This document shows, one piece after another, positions 23,513 through 34,926 of a stretch of 64,000 nucleotides of DNA. How positions within the stretch are numbered: position 1 is the stretch's first letter; each line of letters begins with the position of its first letter. The notes beneath the pieces were generated by a model. The model saw only the letters and a list, made by a program, of their open reading frames with translations. It ran no database searches and was not told the DNA's origin. Origin of the DNA: Typha latifolia. Its lineage: Eukaryota; Streptophyta; Magnoliopsida; Poales; Typhaceae. The position numbers and the translations under genes were made by a program. Where the stretch lies: contig CM034104.1 of the NCBI GenBank assembly GCA_019914945.1, forward strand, positions 1,924,501-1,988,500, written 5' to 3'.

Positions 23513-26500
23513 CTAGGTGCCTTCATTTCCCTCAATTCTTCCTGACCCATCTCTGGAGAGGTCCTCGACACTGGATATCTGCATGTTTGATCTACTTTCC
23601 AAGGACTCCAAATCCATTCCACCTGGTGTAGCTTGGGAACTCACTACTTCTGAAATGTCGCTTGTCTCAAGACCTTCACTTAATTGCTTGAAAACTGAAT
23701 CTATCTCTTCGATGGACTTCACCTCAAGAACTATCATCTCCAGATCAGTTTCTCTTAGCTCTGGGCCCAATTCACTTGGGCTAACTTCAGGCTTTGCTGT
23801 TGACGACTTGCCAAAAATAGACTTTGAAACATAAGGCACATGCTCTTCTTCATGGAGTTGTTCAAAAAACAAGTTTATCCCTCCAATAGAGCTCGTTTCC
23901 AGCACATGAAGCTTCGGATTATACAGAGTCTGTTCAGAGTCTCTAGCAAGTGGCCCAAATGAAGTTCTGATTTCTGATCCTGAAGTCTTTTGCTGGTTGA
24001 AAGAGGAGTTCAGCGTCTCATAGTTGTTTAAATACAATTCAGAAGGGATATCATGAACTGCAGCATAACAAAAATCTGAGACAAAACCATTAGATGGAAC
24101 ATCAGTTTGCAGCTTAAGATCAGAATTTTCTTGACCTGATCTTAATTCTTCTACATGAAAGTCTCCTACTGCATCTAATTCCAATAGAAATTTTTCATCA
24201 ATTTCTTTCGTTATGAGGTCAGGGTGGAAATTGTTACATTCCTCATCTGAATCATTTAGGTACTTACCAGAATTGCCATCCTGCTTGCCTTGGACTACAT
24301 TAATTATGGCTTCTTCAGTATCAGAAGTAGCAATATTCTCTTCTCCAATTATCTGCAGCCCAGTCAAACCAACTACTGAATCAGAATATATCATGCTTTC
24401 ATGATCCTCTCGAAGATTAAAATCTTCTATCTTCTCCTCATGTAGTGAATGCAAGCCCATAATACTGACTTGAGATATTTCAATACTGGCTTCAGATGGT
24501 GGTTGCAACTTCAAAGGAATCCCTGAAGATGTATTATCCTGAACAATTCCTGAAGATATGTATGCATCTGAGAAACTCACTTCATTACTTGAATCCAAAG
24601 TGGAGCTGGCATCAAGACTTCCTGCACCTGCATAATAGAAACTTTATTGACAGAAAGCTTAAAAGCATGAATTATATGTATGCTGCTGGAAGTAAAAAAA
24701 TTAAATTTCTTACCTGCATTAAAGGAAAGTGCATCAAGTGCTGATATGTTAGAGAGAGATATATCAATTTCTGGTGGGCGAGAGTCATAAATAACATCAG
24801 CAAGTTGATTATCATTAAATCTGTCAGACAAGCTAAGAAGATCATAATGTGCATCAGCCGATGGTGTGCAATTCCCTAATATTTCCGCATTAGCTACCTG
24901 ATAATGACATTCCTTTTCGATCACGTGTAATTCCTCATCATCTGATATGGTCGAAGTTGCAGATATTTCTTTGTTGTTTCTTTCTTCCAATGATTCAAAC
25001 AGTTGAAAAATCTGCTGAGCCTCCTGAACAACCATGGTACCATTTATAAGACTTTCATGATGGTCAATAGCAATTTTACCCCTCTTCTCTGTTTCTGAAC
25101 TCAATGTATCAGCTACAAGCAAGGTGTTATTTTCATGTTTGGCAAGTTCAGCACCATCTTTTGAAGATGGCAAGTCACCTTTCAGATGATGTCCCTCTAT
25201 AAGGTCTTTGTGGTAGTCCTCATTAGTGACTGAAGAAACAGTATCAGATTCTGTAACATAAGTCATCTTGGGATCACTCTTGTCACTAAACTGTCTCCAG
25301 AAAGTAGCGAAACTAACTTCCTCTGAATGCATCTTTTCAGTAACGAAATCGGGTTTCAACCTCGAGGCATGTTTCTCTTGCCTTCTGAAAAACATATCCT
25401 GTTGTTCAACTGGCATAAGCTCACAAGGACTCCAAGTTTCTTGTGCAAAGCTGCTACTTTCATTTAGTTGATCATAAGGAAGATCAAAAGGGTCCCTTCT
25501 AGGAAGCATAATGGAAGGAGCCGAACCAGGAATTGGTGGTAAACCCCCTGCTTCCTCTGGATCATACAGAAGATCGAAAGGATTCCTTCTTGGTGCTGAA
25601 ATTGGTGGAACTTGAATGTGAATGCATGATACAGAATCGTCACTATCCATATCTATTAAATTCTTTTCATATCGGAAACTTAGACTCTTCTTTGCTCTGC
25701 GCTTAGCAATTAACCTTTCCAACCTACGATTCCTTTCCAGTTCAGAAGGCCCAAGATCCATAACATTCTTCTGATCCTCAGCTGTCCATGCAACTGCATC
25801 TTCATTACCATCATCCTTTTTCTCTTCCCCTCGGTCTTCTTTAGCCTTATGGGTTTCAGTTTCTTCTTGCTCAATATGATCATCTAAATCATGCTCATCA
25901 GAGGAACATTTGGAAGAAAAATCTGAATTGCCATTGCAAATAAGAGCAGGTTGGTTGAGCTCATCAAGCATTGGTATAATGTCAGCCATAGAGGCATCAG
26001 GAGAGGAAGACTCAGCAAGATCAGATTCAGACTCCGAAGAAGTACCATGACTATCAGATTGTTGCCAAGTAGAAGGTGAAAAAAAGTCAGACTGATTGCC
26101 CCAAGAAGACTTGTTATTCTCAATCTTCAGGCTTTCAACTTCTTTTATATTAGTAGCAGCAAAAACACCATCATCAAATTTACCCTCTCCTAGTACTCTG
26201 TCGGTGCCCTTTTTCAGAGAAATCTCAATGTTCTCAGCTATTTCCTGGTGATGAGCTTGTCCTTCATTTACTTTGTTTGCAATGTCAGTCTCTTCAATCT
26301 TATCCTGAAGAGAAGAGATTGCAGCTAAAGAATAATCATCCTTATCCTGTTCATAATCCTCCTCTTTACAATGAGCACTCTTCGTCCCTTCACCAAAAAC
26401 TCTTTCTCCCGCTACCATTTCCTGGATCTCCGGCCTGATTTCCATAGAAGTTTGAACCACACCACTTTCATCTGGCTTGACACAGAGACCATTGATAGAA

Positions 26501-26796
26501 ATACCAGCATTAAGAGAAGAAGTTTTCCGACTCTTTGCATCCTTTTCTTCAATTTCTGGAATATTTGGTTCCCCATAACTCAGAAGGGCTCCAAGAAGAA
26601 GGGTGGTGCAAACAATGACGGGACAGGAAGAAAACAAAAAGGCAGATATTGTAGGAAATAATATGTACAATGTAATCAGCATAAGGCCCATAGTGAAAAC
26701 AACAGGATGATCACGAGCAGATATATAGCTAGTTCTGATAGAGAGAGTTAAAACTTTCCTGATATGTAACATAACATCCTTTCCTTCAGTAACCAT
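23513..26796 (-). CDS. Large acidic two-pass membrane protein, At5g17910/At2g29620 type
   Basis: There are two coding exons, 26796-24714 and 24627-23513; the join is in phase (AAT GCA G / GT GCA GGA) and gives 1065 residues. The N-terminus has two hydrophobic helices (about residues 33-51 and 54-74) after a short basic stretch. The remainder is long, acidic and probably disordered, with a conserved basic segment RNRRLERLIAKRRAKK and repeated FDLLYDPEE/FDLPYDQ blocks. Near the C-terminus are two diverged copies of a VLE-x-SI-x-x-I-x-x-x-FxQL motif. The layout matches plant proteins labelled 'cardiomyopathy-associated-like', whose biochemical role is unknown. A GTGCAG acceptor preceding the ATG at 26796, with a likely donor near 27405, indicates a 5'-UTR intron. 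The acceptor at 24628 has a second AG 6 bp downstream, which could drop two residues. Confidence 0.75.
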
Positions 26797-27876
26797 ACTG
26801 CACTTTTGGTTTTACTCTTCCAATATAAATCTGTCGGTAGGAAACAACATGATAAGATTGATTTATCACCATTTGAATTATATAAAATTCAGTAATTAAT
26901 GCAGGTAAAAGCAGATTAGACTCGTATTTATAGTAATAAAGCAGTCGGGATATTATAGCAAGATTCACCAGTGACAGTAAACCAATCCATCTAGTGTCTT
27001 GAATGAACAATTTAGGCAGAATTATATCTACAAAATACTCGCTGAAAATTAGTGAATTACAAAGACAAGAACTCATTTAATTCACTTCCTGACCAAGATC
27101 TTACAGAACAGCTCCCCACATGAATCACAAAAGGATCACGCCAGGCAACTAATTAAACTAAATCTTTCAAACCAAAAACAAGTCTAACTACCTACATGAA
27201 TCAAACGGCAACCTTAGTAAAAAGTTAAACATCAGATCATAAGTAATTATCAATTGCCAAAAAAAAAAAATCCAAAATGCAACAAAAAGAATAATATGAT
27301 AGCCGAAATAACCAATAAAAATCCAAACTTTTGAGAGCAAATGGCAAAAAGAACATGGAATAATCACCTAAACAGTAAAAGCATAGACAAGGCAACACAC
27401 CCACCTCATATAACTATCAAATTCCGATCCTTCGACATGAACGAAGAAGACCAGATGATCAAATGATGGGAAGATCTCAAACTCAATAGCAAAAAAAATG
27501 GGCACGAGACGAATGCAAAAGAAGTGGCGTTCTGGGAGTGGAAGAAGTATACAACGAGAGAGATAGGATAGTCAATTAGATCACAGAAAGGAGTACAGTC
27601 TCGCAATTCGCTTTGGAATTTCTTATTCCACTGTCGGTGAATGGGATGTGGCCTCGGTGCTTCGGACGGCAAAGAAAAAGGAGCTTAGCCGAAGGCGAAG
27701 GTGCAGGTAAAGGAGAAGAAAGACTAACAAAAGGAAAGAGGAAAAGCAAGCGAGTGAGGTCCTTTTTTAGATCCACCCCTGTTTCTAAACCTTTCGTCCT
27801 AATTCAGAGGGGGTTTACGCAAACGTAAAGAGGCGGACTAAAATAAGTGGGGGTTATTTGCAAAACTAAATAAAGA

Positions 27877-27908
<32 letters not shown>

Positions 27909-28867
27909 ACATTAAATTAAATTATCGGGTGTGAATTGTAAATTTCTCTTTATTTTAATAATAATGGTGGATTAGGTAAAGGGTAATATTATGGATTTTT
28001 ACAAAAATCTCCCTAAGTTTAGCAAGAGGAAAATTTAAACATAAGGTTGAGGATTCTCTTCTCCGATCTTTCTAGTGACAGAGATGCTGGGAATCATCTA
28101 GGACTATACTTCATGTTGTATTTTATTTTTATCCTATGGCTTAAATATCTTATTTTCATATTATAGTATTATGCTATAAGAACGAGGTTAAATGAAATTC
28201 TAAGCCAAGATGCTTTCCCTCAACCAAAAAATAGAAATAAAAATAAGGGAAGGGCTATTTTGCAAAATTAACCATTCTAACATGCTTTGCATATACTTGG
28301 TAGATCTAGTCGTGCATGATGGTCAACCTCGATCTATTATTATCCCACAAGCATCTCCATGTTCGAAAGAATCACTGTCGAGAATAATTGAACAATTTAT
28401 TCATGCATTATAAGAGAAATAATTGAACATCATTGGCTCATTCATCTATGATGGTCTAAAGAGAATCTATGACTCTGAACAACATTTAGGAATAAAGCAA
28501 ACATAGTAAAGGTTATAGCATAAAACCCTTCATACTAAGACAAGAAAAAGAATTGAGCTTGGTTCATATATCCTTCCAAATCCAGATGGAGAACAAATAT
28601 CAAACCAGAAAATTGGATACACATTAAACCACAGTATCAAAGTCTAAGATTAATTTGGCTAGTGAAAAAAATTTAAGAGCTAAGAGTTGGAGCAAAGGAG
28701 CCCAAATTAAAACTGGGGTCGCTTTCTTGGGCTATAAGATGATTAGCCAAAAAAAAAAGAAGGAACAAAGAAGAAGATATCAGAAAGTATATATAAGCAT
28801 CACAACAAATTACAAGCTGGGAACCCCTAGCTCTGTGTACTCTTCTCAAACCTGCATTGTGACAGCA
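26797..28867. other. 5' UTR/intron of the preceding gene and spacer to the SUN gene
   Basis: The part to about 27405 is the likely 5'-UTR intron of the minus-strand gene, and its first exon probably lies at about 27406-27750. A (TA)n microsatellite occupies 27877-27904. The remainder up to 28867 is the 3' flank of the SUN gene, with no supported coding sequence. Confidence 0.4.
27877..27904. repeat. (TA)n microsatellite
   Basis: This is an alternating TA run of about 14 units in the promoter-side spacer of the At5g17910-like gene. Confidence 0.85.
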
Positions 28868-31054
28868 TTAAAATGAGCTAGGCTCATAACCGTGCACTCT
28901 GAAGCGATAAATGCATGTATGCGAAGAGCTTCCATGGTTGGAAAAGAAGTCGAGGCGGACCATATTGATGACCCTTGAATCAGTTGCATTGACACTGAAG
29001 GTCTGAGCATTGCTCTTCTCGAGGTCGTAAAAGAACTCGGTCAAAATGTGCATCTTCTCTGGTTGGCCGGATGGAGCATCATCAGGTCCCTGATGCCATG
29101 CAGAGACTCGGCAATGTTTTGGAGCACTTGACCGGTCATAAGCCACACTCTACACAACAGCCATGTTACAATTTGTTTCAGTGATTGTTCAAACTTCAAA
29201 CAATAGACAAAAGTGAAGTGAAAAGAAACTGGAAAATGCCAGCAGCTGCAGCAATAACATTAGGTAAATATATAAATTTCATGGGTATCACTGTTATTGT
29301 AGTATTTATGATTTATGAATGTATTGCTTCTGCAGTATTAGAGTTGTAAATAAAGAACTCCATATTTTTGCCCTCTTTCCTCTGTATGACAACCAAATCA
29401 ACTAGACCATGATTCTTCACCTTAAACACTTATAAGGATGGTAGAAGATGTATCAAGTATCCACAAAGAAGCATTACATTTAGCCCAAGTTTAAATCAAT
29501 CTATTAAACTACATAATTACATAGGAACTTTTTGATTGAAACTGTGAATTGTATCAACTATTATGAAATAATCTGATGTAGTGCAGGTATACATACAGAA
29601 ATAAAACAAAGCACTTGGCGGCCTCAGTAAGGAACAAAAAACAAAAATGAGAGAGAGAGAGAGCAAGACAGACTAATATAATCAGACAAATGATAAAAGG
29701 ACTAATCTCAAAAGCTAAAATAGCAACTATGATAGCTTTCCAACTGTTTTAGTAATGGAGATAGTATAATAGTATGTGGTTATGGAATCATCGAAGAAGA
29801 CAAACTAATATAATCATAATTATAAAGATCAAAATCTTCTGCAGCTCCTACGTAATAAGTAAAAGTGTGGTGAAACTGAAAGGACTGTCTATGCCAACCT
29901 CAATATTCAAAGTTCTGATGCTATAACCATGCCATCTAAGGAAAAAATGAATAAGTGACATATTAATTCAAAGCACAAAATATCACCTTGGAGACATGCT
30001 CCAGTGTGACCGCCTCAGGGATTATTGCTGTCCTTAGCTTGATTTCAACAAAACCTTCACTCCCCTTCATGGCAAAACACTGTCCAGGCTCACCAAAACT
30101 TGGCTCCAGCATTTTCTGAGAATTTGTATGTACACTACTTCGACCTTTTGCACTAGAAAACCACTTGCTCGCTTTCCCATAAGTATATGGCTCCGAATGA
30201 CTAACCACTTTTGCCCCACCAGATGCCAACGCATAATCAACCATCCCTAACCCATCGGCTGCATGCTTTTCAATCTCTCTCTCAACTATCTCCTTAGCGA
30301 AACTTTTTATGTCATCCAAACTTAAATCATTAACACTATTATCTAAACCTTTACTTTTCTTCAAATCATTCAAAAAATCCATGAACTCTTTCTTTGAGAC
30401 GAAACCCATCTCAACAAACTCAGCCAATGATTTATCCAAATTGAGAGTCCTATCTTCCAGTTTCTTCATCTCTACCTGCAAAAATGCATCTTTATCATCA
30501 ACTTGCTTCACTAAATCTTTCTTCGCCTTGGCAATCTCATTCCCAATCTTTTTATCCACGATTTCCAGCTGAACTTGCAACATCTTTGCCGTTTTCTTCA
30601 AAGATGCCTCCACATCAGACAGCCTGCCCTCAGTGTCCAAGACGGCAAATGGTCCCTTCCCATCCTTCCATCTCCAAACTAACTGACTCGTCCACCAAAC
30701 AACCATAACAAGAACGCAAGTCTTTGCAAGAACACTAAGAACAATTTGCCACTTGGGTTTCTCTGGTTTTAGCACGCTCTTCTTCCGCCGTGATGCCACA
30801 GCTGAAGCAACCAAATCTTTCTTCACTTCGGAAGAATCTTTCGGCCTCTCAAGGCTCAGATCCTTCCCACTAACAACGACTTTATCATCACAGACCCCAT
30901 TTATCCGGTTTTCCATGAGCATCTCTGCATCGGATTTCTTCTTTACCACAGGGATTGTTCTCCTTCTTACATCTTGTCTAGAATTCGAATCCAAGCTCAA
31001 AGAAGGGTTGGCGTTGGCAGCCGAACTTGGAATCGCCGCCGTCGAAGCCGACAT
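28868..31054 (-). CDS. SUN-domain protein of the inner nuclear envelope (SUN1/SUN2 type)
   Basis: There are two coding exons, 31054-29987 and 29149-28868, joined at a codon boundary to give 449 residues, close to Arabidopsis SUN1/SUN2. The N-terminal nucleoplasmic part carries a basic cluster ([13 protein letters not shown], about 89-101). It is followed by one transmembrane helix (about 104-126) and a charged coiled coil (about 140-235). The SUN domain (about 285-445) includes [53 protein letters not shown] and the ending [13 protein letters not shown] proteins bind KASH partners (WIP/SINE in plants) across the perinuclear space, linking chromatin and nuclear shape to the cytoskeleton. An acceptor-like CAAAAG just upstream of the ATG, with a donor near 31343, suggests a 5'-UTR intron. 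The 836-bp coding intron has no other gene. Confidence 0.92.
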
Positions 31055-33171
31055 GATTATGCCCTAAACCTTTTGAATGAAATCAATTCGAGTCTCCAAC
31101 AAAAGAATTACCTAGAAAAACAACAATTAATAGCTAAATTAACACTATCAAGTATCAAAGGGACCGAATTGAAGAGAAAAGTCAAAGATTAAACAGAAAA
31201 ATAAGAAAAAAAAAGTGATCATTCCGTTAAATACAACGCCCCAAAAGGCTTTTTTGTGACCTAATTCCCGCTTTTCTCAAATATCGAAGAACTAACTCAA
31301 GAGATCACCAAAATGCATAAAAAGACTTGCTAATAGTATTACCTTTGTTGCTTCAGCCCTCCGTATCGACTTAAATATAGAATTGTAATATCTTTTAGGG
31401 TGGGAAAGGAGGAGGAAGCCAGAACGATCGATCGATCGATCGATCGAGAGAGAGAGGCCGAAAGATTTATTCGTCCCCCTTTTTGGCCATGTAATTGAGT
31501 TTTCCGGGTAGTTATTATCCTGCTTCTAACCAGACAAAGTTGAGTGGGTTTATTAAGAATAAATAAATAAGGATTACTTATGGATTAATTACATTTAGAG
31601 ATTATTTGCTCTAAACTGTCACAATTTTTCATATAAATCCTAAACTTTTTTATTATCTATATAAAATTTTGAACTAAAAAAATTATTCATAGACTTCTCA
31701 ACTAAAAAATTTAAGTATACGAACTTTTTAAACTATAAATTTTCTAAAATCAAAGATTCTATATGGTAAAATGAATTCAGAAAGTATATATAGAAATAGT
31801 AATTATTCCTTACAACTTTGTGAACTATATCACATTTATGTAACTCTATTTTTTTTATAAAAAACTATTTGACCCCCTTACCTATTTAATATTTCAGTAA
31901 ATCTAATTTTACTTTCAATTTCTTTCCTTTTCTTCTGCAAAATAAGGGTATATTAAATAGTCTAAGATTAATCACTTAGTAATGAATAGTTAATTAAAAA
32001 GTATATTTTATAAATTTTATATAATTAGAAGGCTAATATATTAAAAATATGTAACAATTCAGCGGTCTAATTATAATTATTTACAAAAATATCTCTTCGA
32101 AATTAATTATCTGTATATATACTTCTTACGTAGGCTCCTCAAAAACTTTTAATTTGCATATTTACGGGCGCAAAAGTATTGATTTTATATAAGTATTTTT
32201 TTTAGAGAAAGTCTGTTTGATAGATAATATCCTTAAGCTTCAAAATTCAATTGCAACTTAATACATTATAAGAGAAAAGGGGAATAAAGACTAGAATTTT
32301 AAACACAAGTTCCACTCTTGATTAAAAATAGATGGAACAACGATAAAACATAAAATAAAACAAACAACAACTATAACAAACACTGGCATATAATAAAGGG
32401 CAAAAGAAGTAGGATGACGGTTCGGAAAACAGATCTTCTTACTATAAAAAAACTCAACAAAAATATTTGAAAAGCTAAAGGGCTACTCATGGTAAAAACA
32501 TAGGGTCAATAAGATTAGAATCGGTGGCTCTCTCAGCACCATTTGAAGGTCTAATATTTATGGACATATGGATCATTGTAGAAGATGAAAGAAGAAAAAT
32601 AATAATAGAGAGAAGCAGCCATGGCCACGACCACAGTAACTAAAGCCTTTGCGAGTTTATTACTACTCCATAGCACCATAGCATATGTAACGTATTTAAT
32701 CAACATATCTACTTGTTAAAGAATATCATATAACTATTAGATTATCGAGTTACACTTTATGAACTATTTAATTTTTATTTTAGAGAAAAATAAGTTGCTC
32801 TTAGAGAAAGAACAAAAAGTATTGGTTAATTAATTGATTTTTATTATATTAATCACAACGAATAAACTATACGTATATAGATAAATAAAGAATAAAACGA
32901 TGAGCTTAATTTATTTTTAAATTATGTTTCTTTTTTGTCTATACCGTCCAAGAATTCAGGAGAAGCTTTCCTTCTATTGGCTGAGACCTCCCTAACCGAA
33001 GAATTCCAACTGCATACAACTCGGATCCCCTCCCCTCGTACGTACCAAAGGAAACGAAAACCTCCCCAAAAGGCGTCGCCTTTGAGCTCCTTTTTTTTTT
33101 TTTTCTCCTCCCTCTTCCACCTCTCTCGTCTCCTTCTTCTATCTCCTAGGGTTTCGGACTGGGGGGGCTCG
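31055..33171. other. Divergent intergenic region between SUN and SBH genes
   Basis: The SUN gene reads left and the hydroxylase gene reads right, so both promoters lie here. A (GATC)n run sits at about 31425-31446, near the inferred 5' end of the SUN transcript. The middle (31560-32160) is very AT-rich. No coding sequence is supported. Confidence 0.5.
31425..31446. repeat. (CGAT)n tetranucleotide repeat
   Basis: About five GATC/CGAT units followed by a short GA run lie near the putative transcription start of the SUN gene. Confidence 0.8.
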
Positions 33172-33574
33172 ATGGGACGGGTCCCTTGGGTTTCCGACGA
33201 GCTCCTCGGGACCATCGTCCCGATCGCTGTGTACTGGCTCTACTCCGGCCTCTACTGCCTCCTCCAAGGCCTCGACCGGTTCCGGATGCACTCGCGTAAG
33301 GAGGAGGACGCCAAGAACGCGATTTCCAAGGCCACCGTCGTCAAGGGCGTCCTCCTCCAGCAATCGGTCCAGGCCGCCGTCTCCATTCTCCTCTTCACCG
33401 TGAGATGCTCTCGTGATCGCGTCTTCCTTTCTTCTTATCATTCTATGTTCGAATAGTAGTAATTTACAATGAGTGGGATTTATTTGAATTCATATTGGTA
33501 ATGTTTGTTCCTTCTCCATGCTTTATAAGAGGCAAAATTTTATCTTATCCTGACATTCTACTTTTTATCATGGG

Positions 33575-33650
<76 letters not shown>

Positions 33651-34926
33651 CGATAACCCAACATTCAATTTATCCATGTGTTGTTGCCTAGCTGTGTAAG
33701 TTTTCCTTGCACTTAATCTATTTAATGAATCTTCTACTTGCTTGCATGCATAAACACAACAATCCTTTTGATCCTTATCCAATACAAATACCAGAGAAAA
33801 CACTCCCTTTTTCATGCATATTCTTCTTTTTCATAAATGATGGTTGACAATTTGTACTTTGTTTTTAAAATGAATGGTGGGATATTAAGATGATATATAA
33901 TTTTTCCTTCTCGTTTTATGCTTCAATATTCAAATGCTCTGAATACTTCCTAACATAGTTTATTTGATACCACTGCACTTCATTAGTAGAACAGTGACCT
34001 ACTGGTCATTTGGTGCATCAACACTTAGTCTGCTGCTTAATTTTGAAAAGCATATTCTGGCATTGATTGTGTGAATGATCCTTGAAATTTCTACTCTGCA
34101 CTTCACTGCTAGCTGATCCATTACTGTATTACTGTTATATAATTGCGATTATTGAGATTTTCTTACAGAAAAAAAATACATACAAGCATAGGCAAACTTG
34201 ATTGTGCTTCTAGTCTTACTCATTTATATCATGTAGATGGGTAACTTGAATAGAAGAAAATTAGGAGCTCTGGAGTTTATTAATGTTCCGCACGCATACA
34301 CTTTAATGTCCATTTCTGCTGAGCAATAATATGATTAAAAGTGATGCTAGGTTCTAGATGACATCTTACCTGATAAAACTCTGTAGGTTGCAGGTGAAAA
34401 CACTGCTGTGAGCTTGCCAGAATCTCAAGGCTCCCTTTTTTTGTATGCTAAGCAGTTCTTGTTCGCGATGCTGGTAATGGATACATGGCAGTACTTCATG
34501 CATAGATACATGCACCACAACAAGTTCCTCTACCGTCATATCCATTCACAGCACCACCGGCTGGTTGTACCATACTCATTTGGAGCACTCTACAACCATC
34601 CTATTGAGGGGCTCCTTCTTGACACAGCAGGAGGGGCCTTGTCCTTCCTTATCTCTGGCATGTCTCCAAGAACAGCTATTCTTTTCTTCTCCTTTGCAAC
34701 TATCAAGACGGTCGATGACCATTGTGGACTCTGGCTACCAGGAAACCCATTTCATCTGCTCTTTCAGAACAATACTGCTTACCACGATATCCATCACCAG
34801 CTCTATGGCAGCAAGTACAACTTCTCGCAGCCCTTCTTTGTCATGTGGGACAGGATTCTTGGTACTTACATGCCATACTCCATTGAGAGAAGAGTGGATG
34901 GAGGCCTTGTAGCAAGACCAATATGA
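33172..34926 (+). CDS. SBH1: Sphinganine C4-monooxygenase (SBH1-like)
   Basis: There are two exons, 33172-33399 and 34387-34926, joined in phase to give 255 residues (Arabidopsis SBH1/SBH2 are about 258). It belongs to the fatty-acid hydroxylase superfamily of the endoplasmic reticulum, which converts sphinganine to phytosphinganine with molecular oxygen and electrons from cytochrome b5. The di-iron histidine boxes are intact: H115-x3-H119, H129-x2-H132-H133 and H209-x2-H212-H213. Several hydrophobic helices surround them. The N-terminus MGRVPWVSDELLGTIVPIAVYW is typical of the family. The intron acceptor is ambiguous: ctgtag at 34386 and ttgcag 6 bp later, so the residues Val-Ala at the junction may be optional. 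The intron contains a long TA/GT microsatellite. Confidence 0.93.
33574..33649. repeat. Compound (TA)n(GT)n microsatellite in the SBH intron
   Basis: A TA run of about 11 units passes directly into a GT run of about 26 units. It is wholly intronic and likely length-polymorphic. Confidence 0.9.
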
